NCBI RefSeq assembly: GCF_027595985.1
Contig: NC_073313.1
Location: forward strand, 114,405,552 to 114,469,551
Reading direction: 5' to 3'
From: Sorex araneus
Taxonomy: Eukaryota > Chordata > Mammalia > Eulipotyphla > Soricidae
DNA: 64,000 nucleotides
Part shown: in pieces, positions 33,040 through 45,167 of the stretch
How the letters are laid out: each line of letters begins with the position of its first letter
Position numbering within the stretch: the stretch's first letter is position 1
Translations under genes and position numbers: made by a program
Notes under the pieces: generated by a model
Told to the model about the DNA's origin: nothing
What the model saw: only the letters and a program-made list of their open reading frames with translations
The model's database searches: none

Positions 33040-34205
33040 AAATTACAAAGACGTGCATGCGGGAGGGGGTGATGATGTGTGTGGTGTGTACTGTTATTGT
33101 TTGTGGGCTCTGGGGCAGCGCATCTCTCTCTCTCTCTCTCTTTTGCCGCTCATGTTCGGTGCTCTTGAACCGCTTTGTATGGTCAGGATTGGGACGGCTT
33201 CTCCTATGTGCTCTGCTTTTGTGTGTGCCGCTGTGCTCTCTTCTGTCTGTCTCTCTATCTCTGTCTCTGCCTCTGTAGTCTCTCCTCTGGTCTCTTCCAA
33301 CCTCTCTGTCTCTGCTGCTGTGTCTTCTTTCTGCTACTGTGTCTTCTCTCTTGCTTCTGTCTTTCTCCTTGCTTCTGTCTTACCTCTGCCCTTCTGTCTT
33401 GCCTCTGCCATTCTGTGTTGCCTCTGCCCTCTTCCGCTTACAGTCTTAGTTTATATAGCAATTACATAGGGTGGTGACACAAAGGTGGGTTGAACATTAA
33501 CAAATCAACAAAGAGGGGTAAGACCATATATCCAGGAGATTATCAAAGTCTTATCTAAGAAGATTACTCCAGATGACTAGGATATCTACTAGGATGGGAT
33601 CCAAACAAGGGTGTGCTGCTTTGTTCCTTCCTCAGCTTGTAATCCAATTAAATAGTTACAGTAAATTTACTTCTAATATTTCTAGCAATGTCATTCTGTA
33701 TGATCACAGTAAGAGATATATCAGACTTAAAGTTTGGTTCTTCCTGAGGACATCTCACTATATGTTCCAGACCACAGTCCTCAGGCCAGGTTAGTCTTCC
33801 TAACCCCAGCAGGGTCCTAGTTTCGTTGTTACTTTTGGATCGTGACAGCATTTGTCTATGACCAGGTTCTCAACTTATAGTTGAGTATTGTGGTGCTTTG
33901 GCCTAGCCTATTTCAATGCCAGGGTAGCTCAGTTTGCCCTGAGTCCATTCTGTCCCTCATCGGGACCCTGTTTTTGGGGTGCTAGGAACTAAGGGCAACT
34001 GAGTCAAGAAAGCAGATGCCCAGGAGTAAATGTTGTTGGAGTCAATCAGCTCCTAAGTTACAAAACATAATATTAACTGTCTTCCTGTGTCCATACAGAA
34101 AGGACATTGCCCTAAGGTAAACTAAATTCCCTGTGGCAAGCCTAAAAGGACAAACCCAATGTTATCCTACTATCTTCAATGGTAAAATAGAAAGGTTTTT
34201 TTCCT
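33040..34205 (-). mobile_element. Long LTR-like block (probable ERV LTR)
   Basis: Read on the minus strand, about 700 bp of U3-like sequence leads to a TATA box ('GCTATATAAACT' at 33448-33459). A purine-rich AGACAG/AGAGA tract of about 330 bp follows (C/T-rich on the plus strand, 33128-33440). The layout resembles an endogenous retrovirus LTR/leader and it interrupts L1 DNA. No gag/pol/env coding is present. The forward frames in the CT-rich tract are low-complexity artefacts. Ends and family are uncertain. Confidence 0.5.
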
Positions 34206-34264
34206 CTCCAATCAGGTTGTAGATTGGCAAGGTCTTTATTCTTCAATAATATCCAAATCAGACA

Positions 34265-36860
34265 GACAAACTGCTAGAAAAGAAAATTTCAGAACAATTT
34301 CCTTGATGAACATTGATGTAAGAATACGCAGCAAAATCTTAGCCAGCTGAATCCAACATCATATAAACACAGTTATATACCACAGTTAGTTGAGATTCAT
34401 CCGAGTAGCACAAGGATAGTTTAACATATGCAAATAAATAAACATTACACATCAATAAAAGGAATGATAAATATTATTTGATTATATCAATCAATGCAGA
34501 GAAAGATTTTGATAAGATTCAATATCCATTCATGATAAGTATCCTCAGCAAAATCTTCATCAAGATAGTAAGGGCTATCTATAACCAATCCACAGTCAGT
34601 ATGATTCACTGTGGTGAAAAACTGAAAGTATTCCAAGGATTTCCACTGTTTCCACTTTTACTCAATATAATATTAAGAGTCCTAGCTACAGTAATCAGAC
34701 AAGACAAGAAATCAAAGTGGAAAATAAGCCATCAATTTATCTATCTTTGCAAAAGACATCATATTACACATAGATGATCCTTAAGAGTCCACTAAAATAG
34801 CCTAGGAGCAATAAACCAACATCCACAAAGTTGACACATAAAAACCTGTCACATTCACATATACAAATAATGAACTAGAAGAGAAAATTATAGAAGAACC
34901 TATTCCACTCATAATAGTGTCGAAAAACAAGTATCTAGAAATAAACTTAACAAAAGAGGTAAGAGGTCTATACCATAAAAAATTTTACTCCCTTAAGAAG
35001 GATATAGAAAATTTTAGGAAATGGAAAATCATTTCATGTTCATGGATTCAAAGAATCAATATTGTCAAAATCACCATCCCACTTAAATTACTATGTAAAT
35101 TCAGTGCAGTCTGTATCCAAATTCAGAGGACATTCTTCAAAGAGTTACAACAGTCAATGATAAAGTTTATATGGAATAATAAAACACTCCAAACAACCAA
35201 GGTCATACAGAAAAATCAAAAACGTGTAAACATTTCATTACCTAATAACAAGGTACTGGAATAAGGATAGGCTATCTGACAAATGAGTTAGAATTGAGTA
35301 CCCAAAGACAAATGCTCACATCTGTGGTCAGCTATTCTTTGAGAAAGGATGAACATGAAAAGATAAATGGGTTAGAATTGAATACTCAAAGACAAATGCC
35401 CATAGCTGTGGCCAGTACTTTTTTGACAAAGGATGTGCATGAAATGATGCAAAGATAATCTGTCCAACAAATGATGTTGGGAAAACTGAATAAACACATG
35501 TGAAAAATTGAATATGGATCTATTTTTCACACCTTACACAAAAGTCAACTCAAAGTGGATCAAAGACATTGAGATCAGAGAGGATCTATCAAATAAATTG
35601 AGGAAAATAAAGGCAAAATGTTCCAAGGTTTGGGGCCTCAAAGATGTTTTTAATAATATCATTCCAGTGGCAAAAAGAACAGAATAAGACATAAACAAAT
35701 AGAGCTTTATCAAATTAAAGAGTTTCTACATAGCAAAAGACACATGGACTGAAATTAAAAAGCAGACAATTGAATGTGGGAAAATATTTGCACTCAACAC
35801 AACATATCTTATGTAGGGTCGCTATCTAAGATATATAAAATACTCAAAGCTCAAGAACAATAATCAAAAATTCCTAAAACACTAATGAAAAATAGGGAGG
35901 GGAAAGGAAATGAACAGAAATTTGTCTGAAGGAAACAGATGGTTGGTCAATAGGCTAGGCACATCAAAAAGTGCTTATCAGTACGTATTTTCAGGGAAAT
36001 CCAAATGGAGATGACAATGAGATATTATCTCACACCTTTGAGAAATGGTACATATTTAAAGCTGTGTTTTCAGGGATGTGCCAAAAAGAGGGACTCTCAT
36101 CTGCTACTGGTGAGAATGTTGTCTGGTTCAAACCTTATGGAAAACATTATGTAGATTTGTCAGAAAAGTAAGAATCGCTTTTTCTATAGGACCTATAAAT
36201 CCACCTCTACTACCTCTAGGACACAAAAGCATTTATTCAGCAGGACATATGCACACCATTATTTATTGCAGCACTTAGCCTAGTAGTTAGGCTGTATAAT
36301 CAACTTTGATGGTCAACAACAAATGATTGGATTATAGAGGTATACACCATGTAATACTATGTAGTTGAAAGAAATGATGAAGTAATGAAATATCACAATT
36401 TGGATGAAACTGGAGGATATCATTTTAAGTGAAGTTAGTCAGAAGAAGGACAAACACAGGGTGATCTCACTTATCTAAGGTTTATAAAACAAAAGTATAA
36501 AGTAATAGACGGTATTAAAGAGCGGATACCTAGATTACCCTTGGTCCTGATGCATAGGATGGAGAAAGACAGTAAAGAAAGAATATTGAGAGCTGAATTA
36601 AGCAGAGGCAAATGGGAAGAAATGGGCAGGGACCAGGGGTCTTGGGCACATTCACACAGTAGAGGTTTGGTATATCTTCATATCTAACCAGAGACCCAAT
36701 AACACTGAAAGGTTGAGGTACAAACTACAACAACGAAATTTAAAAATAGTCCTGTCAAGGAGGCAGGCTGGGTTTGGGAAGAAATCTGGGGCCAGTGATG
36801 GAGGGAAGTTGACACTGGTGGTGGGATTGAGCCTGAAACCCAACTATGAAGAACTTTGCA
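34265..36860 (+). mobile_element. Old L1, ORF2 RT through 3' UTR
   Basis: Plus-strand L1 starting near the LMNTDAKIL region. Pieces of ORF2 are readable: 34478-34777 (IISINAEKDFDKIQ) and 34917-35264 (INLTKEVRGLY, SWIQRINIVK, KFIWNNKT). The C-terminus follows at 35970-36460. The older-type 3' UTR ('GGAGGGAAGTTGACACTGGTGG' near 36800) ends near 36860. A short direct repeat of the NRVEYPHTQ-region sequence is visible at about 35268-35400. Many stops. Confidence 0.88.
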
Positions 36861-36861
36861 A

Positions 36862-37190
36862 ACCTTTAAAAAAGAATGTCCATCCTTACCACTATTATGC
36901 ATGCTAGTATTGGAAGTCCTAGCCACTGCAATTATGCAAGAAAAAATAAAAGTCAAAGACAATCAGATTGGAAGACTATTTGCAAATAAGATAGTAAGAG
37001 ACCTGAAGAGAAGACCCAAAAATACTGGAATCAGTATACAAGTAAAGAGGCAGTCTACAAAAATCTGTAAAAAATGCTGCATTAATATATTCTAGCATTG
37101 AATTAGAATAAATATAAATAAGGAAAATCAACCCATAAAATTCAGTTAATCAGGGATTAGCTTAACTAAGGAGGTAAGAGAGACTAATAC
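36862..37190 (+). mobile_element. Old L1 ORF2 fragment
   Basis: 'AAGAATGTCCATCCTTACC' then [13 protein letters not shown] corresponds to the ORF2 [21 protein letters not shown] region. Another piece follows, with a [10 protein letters not shown]-like stretch near 37150-37190. Confidence 0.75.
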
Positions 37191-37552
37191 TAAAAACTGT
37201 GTTACTAAGGGAAAGAGAGAAAGGAGAAGACTGTTTAGCAGAAGACCTAATAGCTAAGAATTTTCACTGTTGGAGGAGGGAGACTCGGGCATGGATCTAG
37301 GAGGTTCAAATAGTAGTAAGAAAAATAAGCAAACAGAAAAACACCAAGTCACATTGTAAGCAAAATGAGAGAGAGTGACAGAAAGACACACAGACAGAGA
37401 GAGATACAGAAAGGAGAGATAGAGAGTGAGAGAGACAGAAAGAGAGAACTTAAAGCAGTGAGCAGCAAAGTGTCAGAGTACAGGGAAATACAATAAAATC
37501 TAATTTTTCATATGAAACTCTACACTACAAGTCTTTCCTACAAAGAAGATAA
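37191..37552. repeat. Purine-rich low-complexity DNA
   Basis: Unassigned sequence with a GAGA/GACAGA-rich simple repeat at about 37365-37450. Confidence 0.7.
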
Positions 37553-37793
37553 CACTGTCACTGTCATCCCATTGCTCATGGATTTGCTCGAGCGGTCACC
37601 AGTAATGTCTCCATTGTGACACTTGTTACTTTTTTTGGCATATCGAATACTCTACGGGTAGCTTGCCAGGCTCTGCTGTGCGGACGAGATACTCTCGGCA
37701 GCTTACCAGGCTCTCCGAGAAGGCCGGAGGAATCAAAGCCGGGTCAGCCGCATGCAAGGCAAACGCCCTACAGCTGTGCTATCACTCCAGCCC
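37553..37793 (-). mobile_element. RTE-tailed SINE (family B)
   Basis: Full-length reverse copy with CACTGTCACTGTC at its 3' end. It lies between purine-rich DNA and the L1 ORF1 remnant. Confidence 0.93.
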
Positions 37794-37795
37794 TT

Positions 37796-38965
37796 ATATA
37801 TTCAAAGTATTGAAGGAAAAGAACCTGCAAGCAAGAATAATTTACCGTGCATCATTGTCACTCAGATTTGAGGGAGCTATAGAAGCATTCCCAAACTAAT
37901 GCAAAGCAAAACAAAAACACTGTTGTTCTCTGACAAACAAGAGTGGAAGGCATTTGCTGCATCCTATGCAAGAAAAACTGAATGCCCTTCTATAAAAACA
38001 AATGATGAATGGCTAAATCGACTTAAGTCCTTACAGAAATGACATATAAAGAAGTATACACAAACTCCTTATATGAGTGATATAAGTGGATAAAACATTT
38101 TATCACCTAATAAAATGTCAATTATTAATTTTAGGAGTGCTTGAAATACTCTTTCACATCACTTATCTCCCTAAATGTCAATAGACTGATATCTTCTATC
38201 AAAGGGCAGAGGAGTTGATTGGACAGGAAAGAAAATTCAGCCTTATACCACTTACAGAAACCGTACTTCAAATTTCATGATAATCACAGGCTCAGAGTGA
38301 AAGGTAGAAAGCAATCCTACAAGCTATCAGCAGATTTTAAACATCAGAGACAGCCATACTTGTATCAAACCAAATAGCATTCAAGCTAAAGAAAGTAATA
38401 CAATATGGGAAAGACTTTACATACACTGGTTAAGTGACCGAGAGAACATGATGTCTTAATTCTTGTCAACATAACTACATCAGATGAAGGGGCAGTGACA
38501 TTGGTAAAGAAACTGCTAGTCAACCTGAAGAGATAAATAAATGCAACAAGCTTGTAGTGGGACACTTAAATACTCAATTGTCTCAAACAATAAAAATGAA
38601 ATAACCAAATGATCTACAATTAAATTCATTGGAATCTATCCCAACAACACAAAAACTTGAATTCAAAATTAAGTAATAGGTGAATAGGCATCAAGGCTTC
38701 AGTTATACTGGTGAAAAGGGTGAGTGGTATTGTCATATATCCCAAACACAGAATCGACAACACTGACGACATGAGATCTAAGCTGCAACCACAGCAATTT
38801 TGTAATGTGGCTCTTGGGACTGGGATGGGAGTTAGAGTGCTGAGAGAATGTGGGAACACTGGTGGAGGGAAGTTGACACTGGTGGTGAGATTGGTGTTAA
38901 AATATTATATACCTAAAACTCAACTATCAATAATTTTATAAAGCACAGGTCTTTAATAAAAATGC
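37796..38965 (+). mobile_element. Old L1: ORF1 end, ORF2 start, 3' UTR
   Basis: Begins with the ORF1 C-terminal domain (VLKEKNLQARIIYRASLSLRFEGAIEAFPN, in two parts, around 37800-37898). It continues into the ORF2 N-terminus ('ATCTCCCTAAATGTCAATAG' near 38166, the SLNVNR motif) and then skips to an older-type 3' UTR (38665-38965, 'GTGGGAACACTGGTGGAGG'). A large internal deletion therefore removes most of ORF2. Confidence 0.8.
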
Positions 38966-38974
38966 AAAAAGCCC

Positions 38975-39630
38975 CATGAAATGTGTATGTACATTGCAAC
39001 ACTTAGTACAATAGTTAAGATATGGAATCTACCTAGGTGTCCAACGATAGATGAACGGATCATGAAGATGTGGTATATATACACAATGGAACACTATTCA
39101 GCTATAAAGAAAGATAAAAAAATGCATTTTGTTGGAATCTGGTTGAAACTGCAAAATATCATGCTGAGTGAAGTAAGCCAGAAGATGGACAAACTGGATG
39201 AACTCACTTATCTGTGGTATGTAGAATAAGTGGAAAAGGAAACCCAATGTAGTAAATGAGTGATGCCTAGATCAGCCTTGACCCTAGAACATAGTGTGAA
39301 GGACAGAGAAGGAGAGAAGTCAAGGGGAGAAGGAAGAAGAGGAGACAGGGATTTAATGGGGGAATAGGAGCCAGGGGCTTCCATTATCAGTGTTGTGAGA
39401 GAGTGGTATAGCTACATATTCAATGCATAGGTGCAGTAACACTGAGAACATGAGATCTAAACTACAACCACAGAATGTGCTTGTCACGGTGGTGGCAAGG
39501 GGTGGGGTTAAGCTACAGGTATCTTGGAAACACTGGTGGAAAGATGTTTAAACTGGTGGTGGGATTTGTGTTGAAATACTTTATGCCTAAAATCTAACTA
39601 TGAATAACTTTGTAAATCATGGTTCTTTAA
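38975..39630 (+). mobile_element. Old 5'-truncated L1 3' end
   Basis: ORF2 C-terminal stretch at 38981-39229 (WNLPRCPTIDERIMKMWYIYTMEHYSAIKK in two parts, ending SEVSQKMDKLDELTYLW). The 3' UTR follows, finishing at 'AACTTTGTAAATCATGGTTC'. Related to the previous element's subfamily. Confidence 0.88.
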
Positions 39631-39864
39631 TCACTGTCACTGTCATCCCGTTGCTCATCGATTTGTTGGAGCGGGCACCAGTAACATCTCTCATTGAGAG
39701 ACTTATTGTTACTGTTTTTGGCATATCCAATATGCACGGGTAGCTTGCCCAGCTCTGCCGTGCGGGCTCGATACTCTCGGTAGCTTGCCAGGCTCTCGGA
39801 GAGGGGCGGAGGAATCGAACACAGGTTGGCCGCGTGAAAGGCGAACGCCCAACCGCTGTGCTAT
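39631..39864 (-). mobile_element. RTE-tailed SINE (family B)
   Basis: Reverse copy inserted at the 3' end of an L1. Body and tail well preserved, including 'GATTTGTTGGAGCGGGCACC'. The head is slightly truncated at 39864. Confidence 0.92.
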
Positions 39865-39867
39865 AAA

Positions 39868-40345
39868 TAAAATGTGTATGCACATCCATGTTCATTGCAG
39901 TTCTACTTAAAATAGCTTTGCTCTAGAGACATTACAAGTTCCCTGAAAGAGATGAGTGTATAAAGAAGTTGCTCTGTATATACATAATGGAATATTAGTC
40001 AGCTATAATAAAATATGAAGCCTTGCCTTTTGCTACAAGCTGGGTCAAACTGGAGGGTATCATACTAAGCAAAATAAGTCAGATAGAAGACAAACACTAG
40101 ATAATCTCATATATCTTGCTTGTAGGTAATAGATAAGGAACAAAGCAAGGAAATAGACAATGTTCAATGAAAATAAACTTTGACAACAGAATTGAGGTTA
40201 ACGTAATGGAGAGAAATAGAAAGGAAGAGTTCTCTGGACTGTGGTGGAAAGACATCAACAGTTTGCTGGTGGATGTAGTGTGGGAATAGCACTAGTCTAT
40301 ATAAACATTAGTGCTCATATTAACTAATTATATTCAATAAATTTG
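39868..40345 (+). mobile_element. Old L1 3' end
   Basis: ORF2 C-terminal DNA ('CATAATGGAATATTAGTCAGC', 'TGGAGGGTATCATACTAAGC', 'AGACAAACACTAG') with a degraded 3' UTR. No long frame. Confidence 0.75.
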
Positions 40346-40349
40346 AAGT

Positions 40350-40484
40350 TAAAAACATTGCAAATTAAACTCTTACTTTTGTTATAATTTTATAATATAA
40401 ATTTTTATTAATAGTTGTATAATATAAATATGATTGTATCATATAATTTATAATATATTAATTACTTTAATTTTATCATAATTA
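40350..40484. repeat. AT-rich low-complexity DNA
   Basis: Mostly TATAATATAA-type sequence. Confidence 0.7.
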
Positions 40485-40710
40485 ACTTTATTTTTAAAAT
40501 TTATTTATTTTTTAATTAGTGAGTCACCATGAGGGTACAGTTACAGTTACAGATTTACACATTTTAGTGCTTGTGTTTCCCTCATACAATGTTCGAGAGC
40601 CCATCCCTCCAGCAGTGTCCATTTTTCACCACCAATGAACCCAGTATCCCTCCCACCCCCAATCCCATACCCCAACTCCACCCCCTCTCGGTGGCAGGGC
40701 ATTCCAATTT

Positions 40711-40756
<46 letters not shown>

Positions 40757-41797
40757 ATTTGGTGTTGTGGTTTGCAATAGGGGCATTGAGTGGCCATTGT
40801 GTTCAGTCTACTTTCAGCACGCATCTCCCTTCCTGTGCGGGATCTCCAACCACATTTTACTTGGTGTTCCCTTCTCTATCTGGGATGCCTTTCCCGCAGC
40901 ATGTGAGGCCAGCTTCCAAACTATGGAGCCATACTCCAATATAGAGTATTATATACTACTATTTTGGATGTTAGTCTCCTACTCTGTTATTTTATATTCC
41001 ACAGATGAGTGCAATCTTTCTATGTCTGTCCCTCTCTTTCTGGCTCATTTCACTTAGCATGATACTTTCCATGTTGATCCACTTATATGCAAAGTTCATG
41101 ACTTCATCTTTTCTAACAGCTGTATAGTATTCCATTGTATAGATGTACCAAAGTTTCTTTAACCAGTCATCTGTTCTCAGGCACTCGGGACTTTTCCAGA
41201 TTCTGGCTATTGTAAACAGTGCTGCGATGAACATATATGTGCAGATGTCATTTCTACTATACCTTTTTTGCTTTTCAGGGATATATTCCCAGAAGTGGTA
41301 TTGCTGGATCAAATGGAGGCTCAATTTCTAATTTTTTTGAGAATCGTTCATATTGTTTTTCAAAGGGGCTGGACCAGTTGGCATTCCCACCAGCAGTGTA
41401 GAAGGGTCTCTTTCTTCCTACATCCTCTCCAACGTGGTTGCTTTTGTTATTTTGGATGTGTGCCATTCTTTGTGGTGTGAGGTGGTATCTCATGGTTGTT
41501 TTGATCTGCATCTTCCTGATGATTAGTGATGCAGAGCATTTTTTTCATGTGCTTTTTGGCCATTCGTATCTCTTCCTTGGAAAAGTTACTGTTAATTTCT
41601 TCGGCCCATTTTCTGATGGTGTTGGATGCTTTCTTCTTGTAGAGTTCAACCAGTGCTTTATATACCCTTGATATCAACCCTTTATCAAGGATGGGTATTG
41701 GGTGAATATCCTTTACCATTCTGTAGATTGTCTTTGTATTCTGGTCACTGTATCTTTTGTGGTGCAGAAGCTTCTTAGTTTAATATAGTCCCATTTG
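40485..41797 (-). mobile_element. 5'-truncated L1 3' end (antisense)
   Basis: 3' UTR followed by the ORF2 C-terminal third. Frames at 40992-41324, 41275-41511 and 41447-41719 carry [31 protein letters not shown] and [12 protein letters not shown]-type peptides in different frames, so it is frameshifted. A (TC)n expansion lies within the 3' UTR. Confidence 0.92.
40713..40755. repeat. (TC)n microsatellite in L1 3' UTR
   Basis: About 21 TC units, replacing the TTCTCTCTCTC stretch present in other L1 3' UTRs of the window. An expansion of an L1-internal seed. Confidence 0.95.
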
Positions 41798-41799
41798 AG

Positions 41800-42299
41800 T
41801 AAATAAGTCAGTAAGAGTAAGTACTTCCTCTTCTATTACTCTTCTACTACTTCTGAATCACTTAGGTTTTGCTGCATTTTGTTTCTTATTTGTGTCAAGG
41901 TATTTTTAAAGTTTACTTTCAAATTATTCCTAAACCCATTGGATTTTTAGAACATTTATCTCAATTTTTAATGGACCATCTCTATATTTTACCTCAGGTT
42001 ATTTATTAATCTTTAACCTTTCATTGACATATTTTATTCAGACTTCAATATTTTGGCAATAGTTTTATCTGTGCCATCAAGTCTTCACAGACACACCCTA
42101 AAATAGGTTGGTTATTCAATGTTTTCTCAAAGTATTCTTGTTTTTGTCCACTTTTATCGCTCATAGAACTGTAATTATAACATGCCTATTCTTTTTCTAC
42201 CTAAGTTATAAGAGATTTAAGGCAGGGATTATTTATACTAAAGAAAAAATATTCATTATTGCTTCAAATAAGGTCTACTCTTTGTACTCCTAAAGATCT
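41800..42299. other. Unassigned, probably unique DNA
   Basis: 500 bp of AT-rich sequence without recognisable repeat or exon. Confidence 0.4.
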
Positions 42300-42444
42300 T
42301 TCAAATTTTCAATGACCAAGGAATTCTTCCTAACACTTTCTATGACAGTAACATTACACTAATACCCGAAGTAGAGAGACACACCTCCAGAAAAGAAAAT
42401 TTCAGACCAATTTCACTGATGAATATCACTGCAAATATTCTTAA

Positions 42445-43041
42445 TGAGGAACTTCCATAATCCCAGAGGCCATCTAACTACCTTCAGCACCAGCAGCTTC
42501 TTTTAGAAATGCCTTCAGACTGTGAACTAAGCCACAGCCCCATGCTGCCCCAGAAGGGGAAAGGTTTTTCTCTCTCGGTTTTTCCTTTTTGGTGGGGCGA
42601 TGTGGCGACTGCCATCTTATAAGACCCACTAAAAGGAGGTATGAGCTTTCAATGATGCAATTTTTGGCAGAAATTTCCCTGGACTTAGCTACTAAAATAC
42701 CAGAAATCCAAAACCAAGACCTCATATCTCTTCATTCTCAGCAAGAGAAAGCAAATTATCAAATGCTGCCTTTGCAGCAGGTTTGATTTTGGGGGGAAAA
42801 TTCCAAATAATAATACGGAGTTTTATGTTGAAATATTAAATGTAATCAAAGTAAAGAGAACGTAAAGTGAAAATCATTAGCTACACAGGCGGGGGGTGGG
42901 GGTGGGGTGGGAAGTATACTTTGGTTCTTGGTGGTGGAACATGGGCACTGGTGAAGGGATGGGTGTTTGAGCATTGTATCACTGAAACTTAAGCCTGAAA
43001 TCTTTGTATCTTTTCACATAGGAATTCAATAAAAAATTTTA
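42445..43041 (+). mobile_element. Composite retroposon, older copy (about 600 bp)
   Basis: Non-coding insert in an L1. The 5' part ('CAGCAGCTTC', 'GCCTTCAGACTGTGAACTAAG', 'GGGGAAAGGTTTTTCTCTC', YY1-like 'ACTGCCATCTTA' at 42609-42620) parallels the younger copy at 55.5 kb. The 3' part ('GAAATATTAAATGTAATCAAAG', GGGGGGTGGGGGTGGGG, 'GGCACTGGTGAAGGGATGGG', terminal ATTCAATAAA) is L1-3'-UTR-like. The flanks suggest an imperfect TSD around CTTAA. Confidence 0.75.
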
Positions 43042-43100
43042 AAAATGCTTAACCAAATCTTAGCCAAAAGAATCCAACAACATATCACAATATATCACAC

Positions 43101-43179
43101 CATGCTCAACTGAAATTCTTTTTTTTTTTTTAAATATGGAACGCTTCACGAATTTGCGTGTCATCCTTGCGCAGGGGCC

Positions 43180-43230
<51 letters not shown>

Positions 43231-43253
43231 GAGCACATGCTCAACTGAAATTC
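43101..43253 (-). pseudogene. RNU6: U6 snRNA retrocopy with poly(A) and TSD
   Basis: The minus strand at 43132-43236 is a full-length U6 spliceosomal RNA sequence, from GTGCTCGCTTCGGCAGCAC to CCATATTT. I see no difference from the mammalian U6 sequence that I remember. It ends in about 13 A residues (T run 43119-43131) and is flanked by a 17-18 bp TSD 'CATGCTCAACTGAAATTC' (43101-43118 and 43236-43253). The poly(A) and TSD mark it as an L1-mobilised RNA copy, not a DNA-level gene. It lacks the upstream TATA/PSE that U6 genes need, since L1 sequence lies upstream, so it is probably silent. Confidence 0.95.
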
Positions 43254-44448
43254 ATGCCACAAATAAAAGGATAGTTCACAGACACCAGTCAAATAATATA
43301 ATACACCACATAAATAACAGGGAAGGTACGGCTCATATCATCATATCAATTGATGCAGAGAAAGCCTTTGACAAGATTCAACATTCATTCATAATAAAAG
43401 CCCTTACCAAAAATAGGGTGGAAGGAACCTTCTTCAATATAATAATGGTCATCAATAACAAGCCTACAGCCAGTAGCATACTTAATGCTGAAAGACTGAA
43501 AGTGGGGGAGATGGTGCTGCCAGCAGGTAAACCTGTACCTGTGGGACGAATACATCAGCAGCTTGATGATGCCTTCAGACTTTCAGATACCCCAAAATTG
43601 CTGCTGTGTCTTTGGCCAGACCCCAACAACTTGGGTCTAAGTTTACCAAGAATTAAATGGCCAAAAGTTAGGTACGTGGGAGACACATCCACAAACCACC
43701 CGTGGCTCAGCTGTATAAGCTCATTTATTGGCCTTATTTCAGAGACCCATAAATCTTGAAAGAGATAAAAATATGCAAGTAGGACCTGTAGCACAGAAGT
43801 AGGTGGGAATTCATGACTGAGACCACAGGCTGGCCTGGACCAGGACATGCCCTCCTGTCCACAGGTCCCCAGTTTTCCAGTAGTTTGGCAGTCGCACCCA
43901 CAAACTACCCTTGGCGCCATGTAATCTCATCAATGGCCAAGACCCAGAAACTATAAACTAAATCTCCCAGAATAGAGCGCCACAGAATGCCCTGACCCCA
44001 TGCCAGGCTGTCTTCACTGGGGCACCTCGCTAGGGGGCCGGGTTGAGTTTCCCTCCCTGCCCCAAGCAGAACCCAGGCAGTCAAAAACCTCCAGAACCCA
44101 ATTACCACCATGTCCAAGGCCACTCTTCACATGCTCAAATGAGCCTCACCCAAGAGGGCACAAGCGTCACCCAAAACGGGATGAACCTCATCAGAGAACA
44201 GACGGGCAGGAAAACCCAAATATGTGGGAACTTGTGACTGAGATCTCCAAGCCTACTTGGATAAGTACTGGTCTTCGTCCTCCGGGTCCCCAGTTTTCCA
44301 GTAGCTTGGCAGTAACACCCACAAATTGCCCCTGGCACCATGTAATCTCATCAATGGCCAAGACCCAGAGACTATAAACTAAAGCTCCCGGAAGAGAATG
44401 GCAGAATTTTCTGGACATTATATTCTATCCATAGCAAGCAATACAAAA

Positions 44449-44652
44449 CAAATCGTCTAGGGGCTGGAGCAATAGCACAGCAGGTAGGGCGTTTGCCTTG
44501 CAGGCGGCCGACCCGGGTTCGATTCCCAGCTTCCCATATGGTCCCCTGAGCATCGCCAGGGGTAATTCTTGAGTGCAGAGCCAGGAGTAACCCCTGTGCA
44601 TTGCCGGGTGTGTCCCAAAAAGCAAAAAAAAAACAACAACCAAATCGTCTAG
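44449..44652 (+). mobile_element. Young SOR-type SINE with TSD
   Basis: Near-consensus copy (44461-44640) with 'GGGTTCGATTCCCAGC' and 'GTGTCCCAAAAAGC' plus an A/CAA tail. The 12-bp TSD 'CAAATCGTCTAG' is exact on both sides. It sits in the composite retroposon just before its L1-like 3' part. Confidence 0.95.
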
Positions 44653-44963
44653 CATTGCCTTTTCGGCAGGTGAGTGGTGGTGAGACTGGTGTCAAAATAT
44701 CAAATGTAACTAAAGTAGAGAGAGGGTATGGGGAAATTGTCTGCCATACAAGCAGGGGAAGTGTTGGAATGGGTGGTGGTGGTTGGGAATACTGGGGATT
44801 TTGGTGGTGGAAAGTGTTCAGTCGTGAAGGGATGGGTGTTTGATGATTATATGACTGAAGCTTAAACATGAAAACTTTGTAGCTGTATCTCACGGTGAAT
44901 CAAAAAATGTGGGGAGAAATAATAAAATAATAAAATAAAGTTAACATTCAGAATAGAATAAAA

Positions 44964-45167
44964 AAATAATGTGGAGGGGGCTGGATCAATAGCACAGCGG
45001 GTAGGGCGTTTGCCTTGCACGCGGCGACCCGGGTTCTAATCCCAGCATCCCATATGGTCCCCTGAGCACCGCCAGGGGTAATTCCTGAGTGAAGAGCCAG
45101 GAGTAACCCCTGTGCATCGCCGGGTGTGACCCAAAAACAAAAACAACAACAACAAAATAATGTGGAG
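44964..45167 (+). mobile_element. Young SOR-type SINE with TSD
   Basis: Copy at 44977-45154 in the A-rich tail zone of the composite. One base is missing in the head ('GCGGCGACCCGGG'). (AAC)n-type tail and an exact 13-bp TSD 'AAATAATGTGGAG'. Confidence 0.95.

Noticed and set aside
33053-33477. Cys/Ser/Leu-rich forward ORFs of 100-138 codons
   Set aside because: Low-complexity translation of a CT-rich tract with no domain or conserved pattern.
43132-43236. Active U6 snRNA gene
   Set aside because: Flanking poly(A) and TSD plus L1 DNA at the promoter position show a retrocopy.
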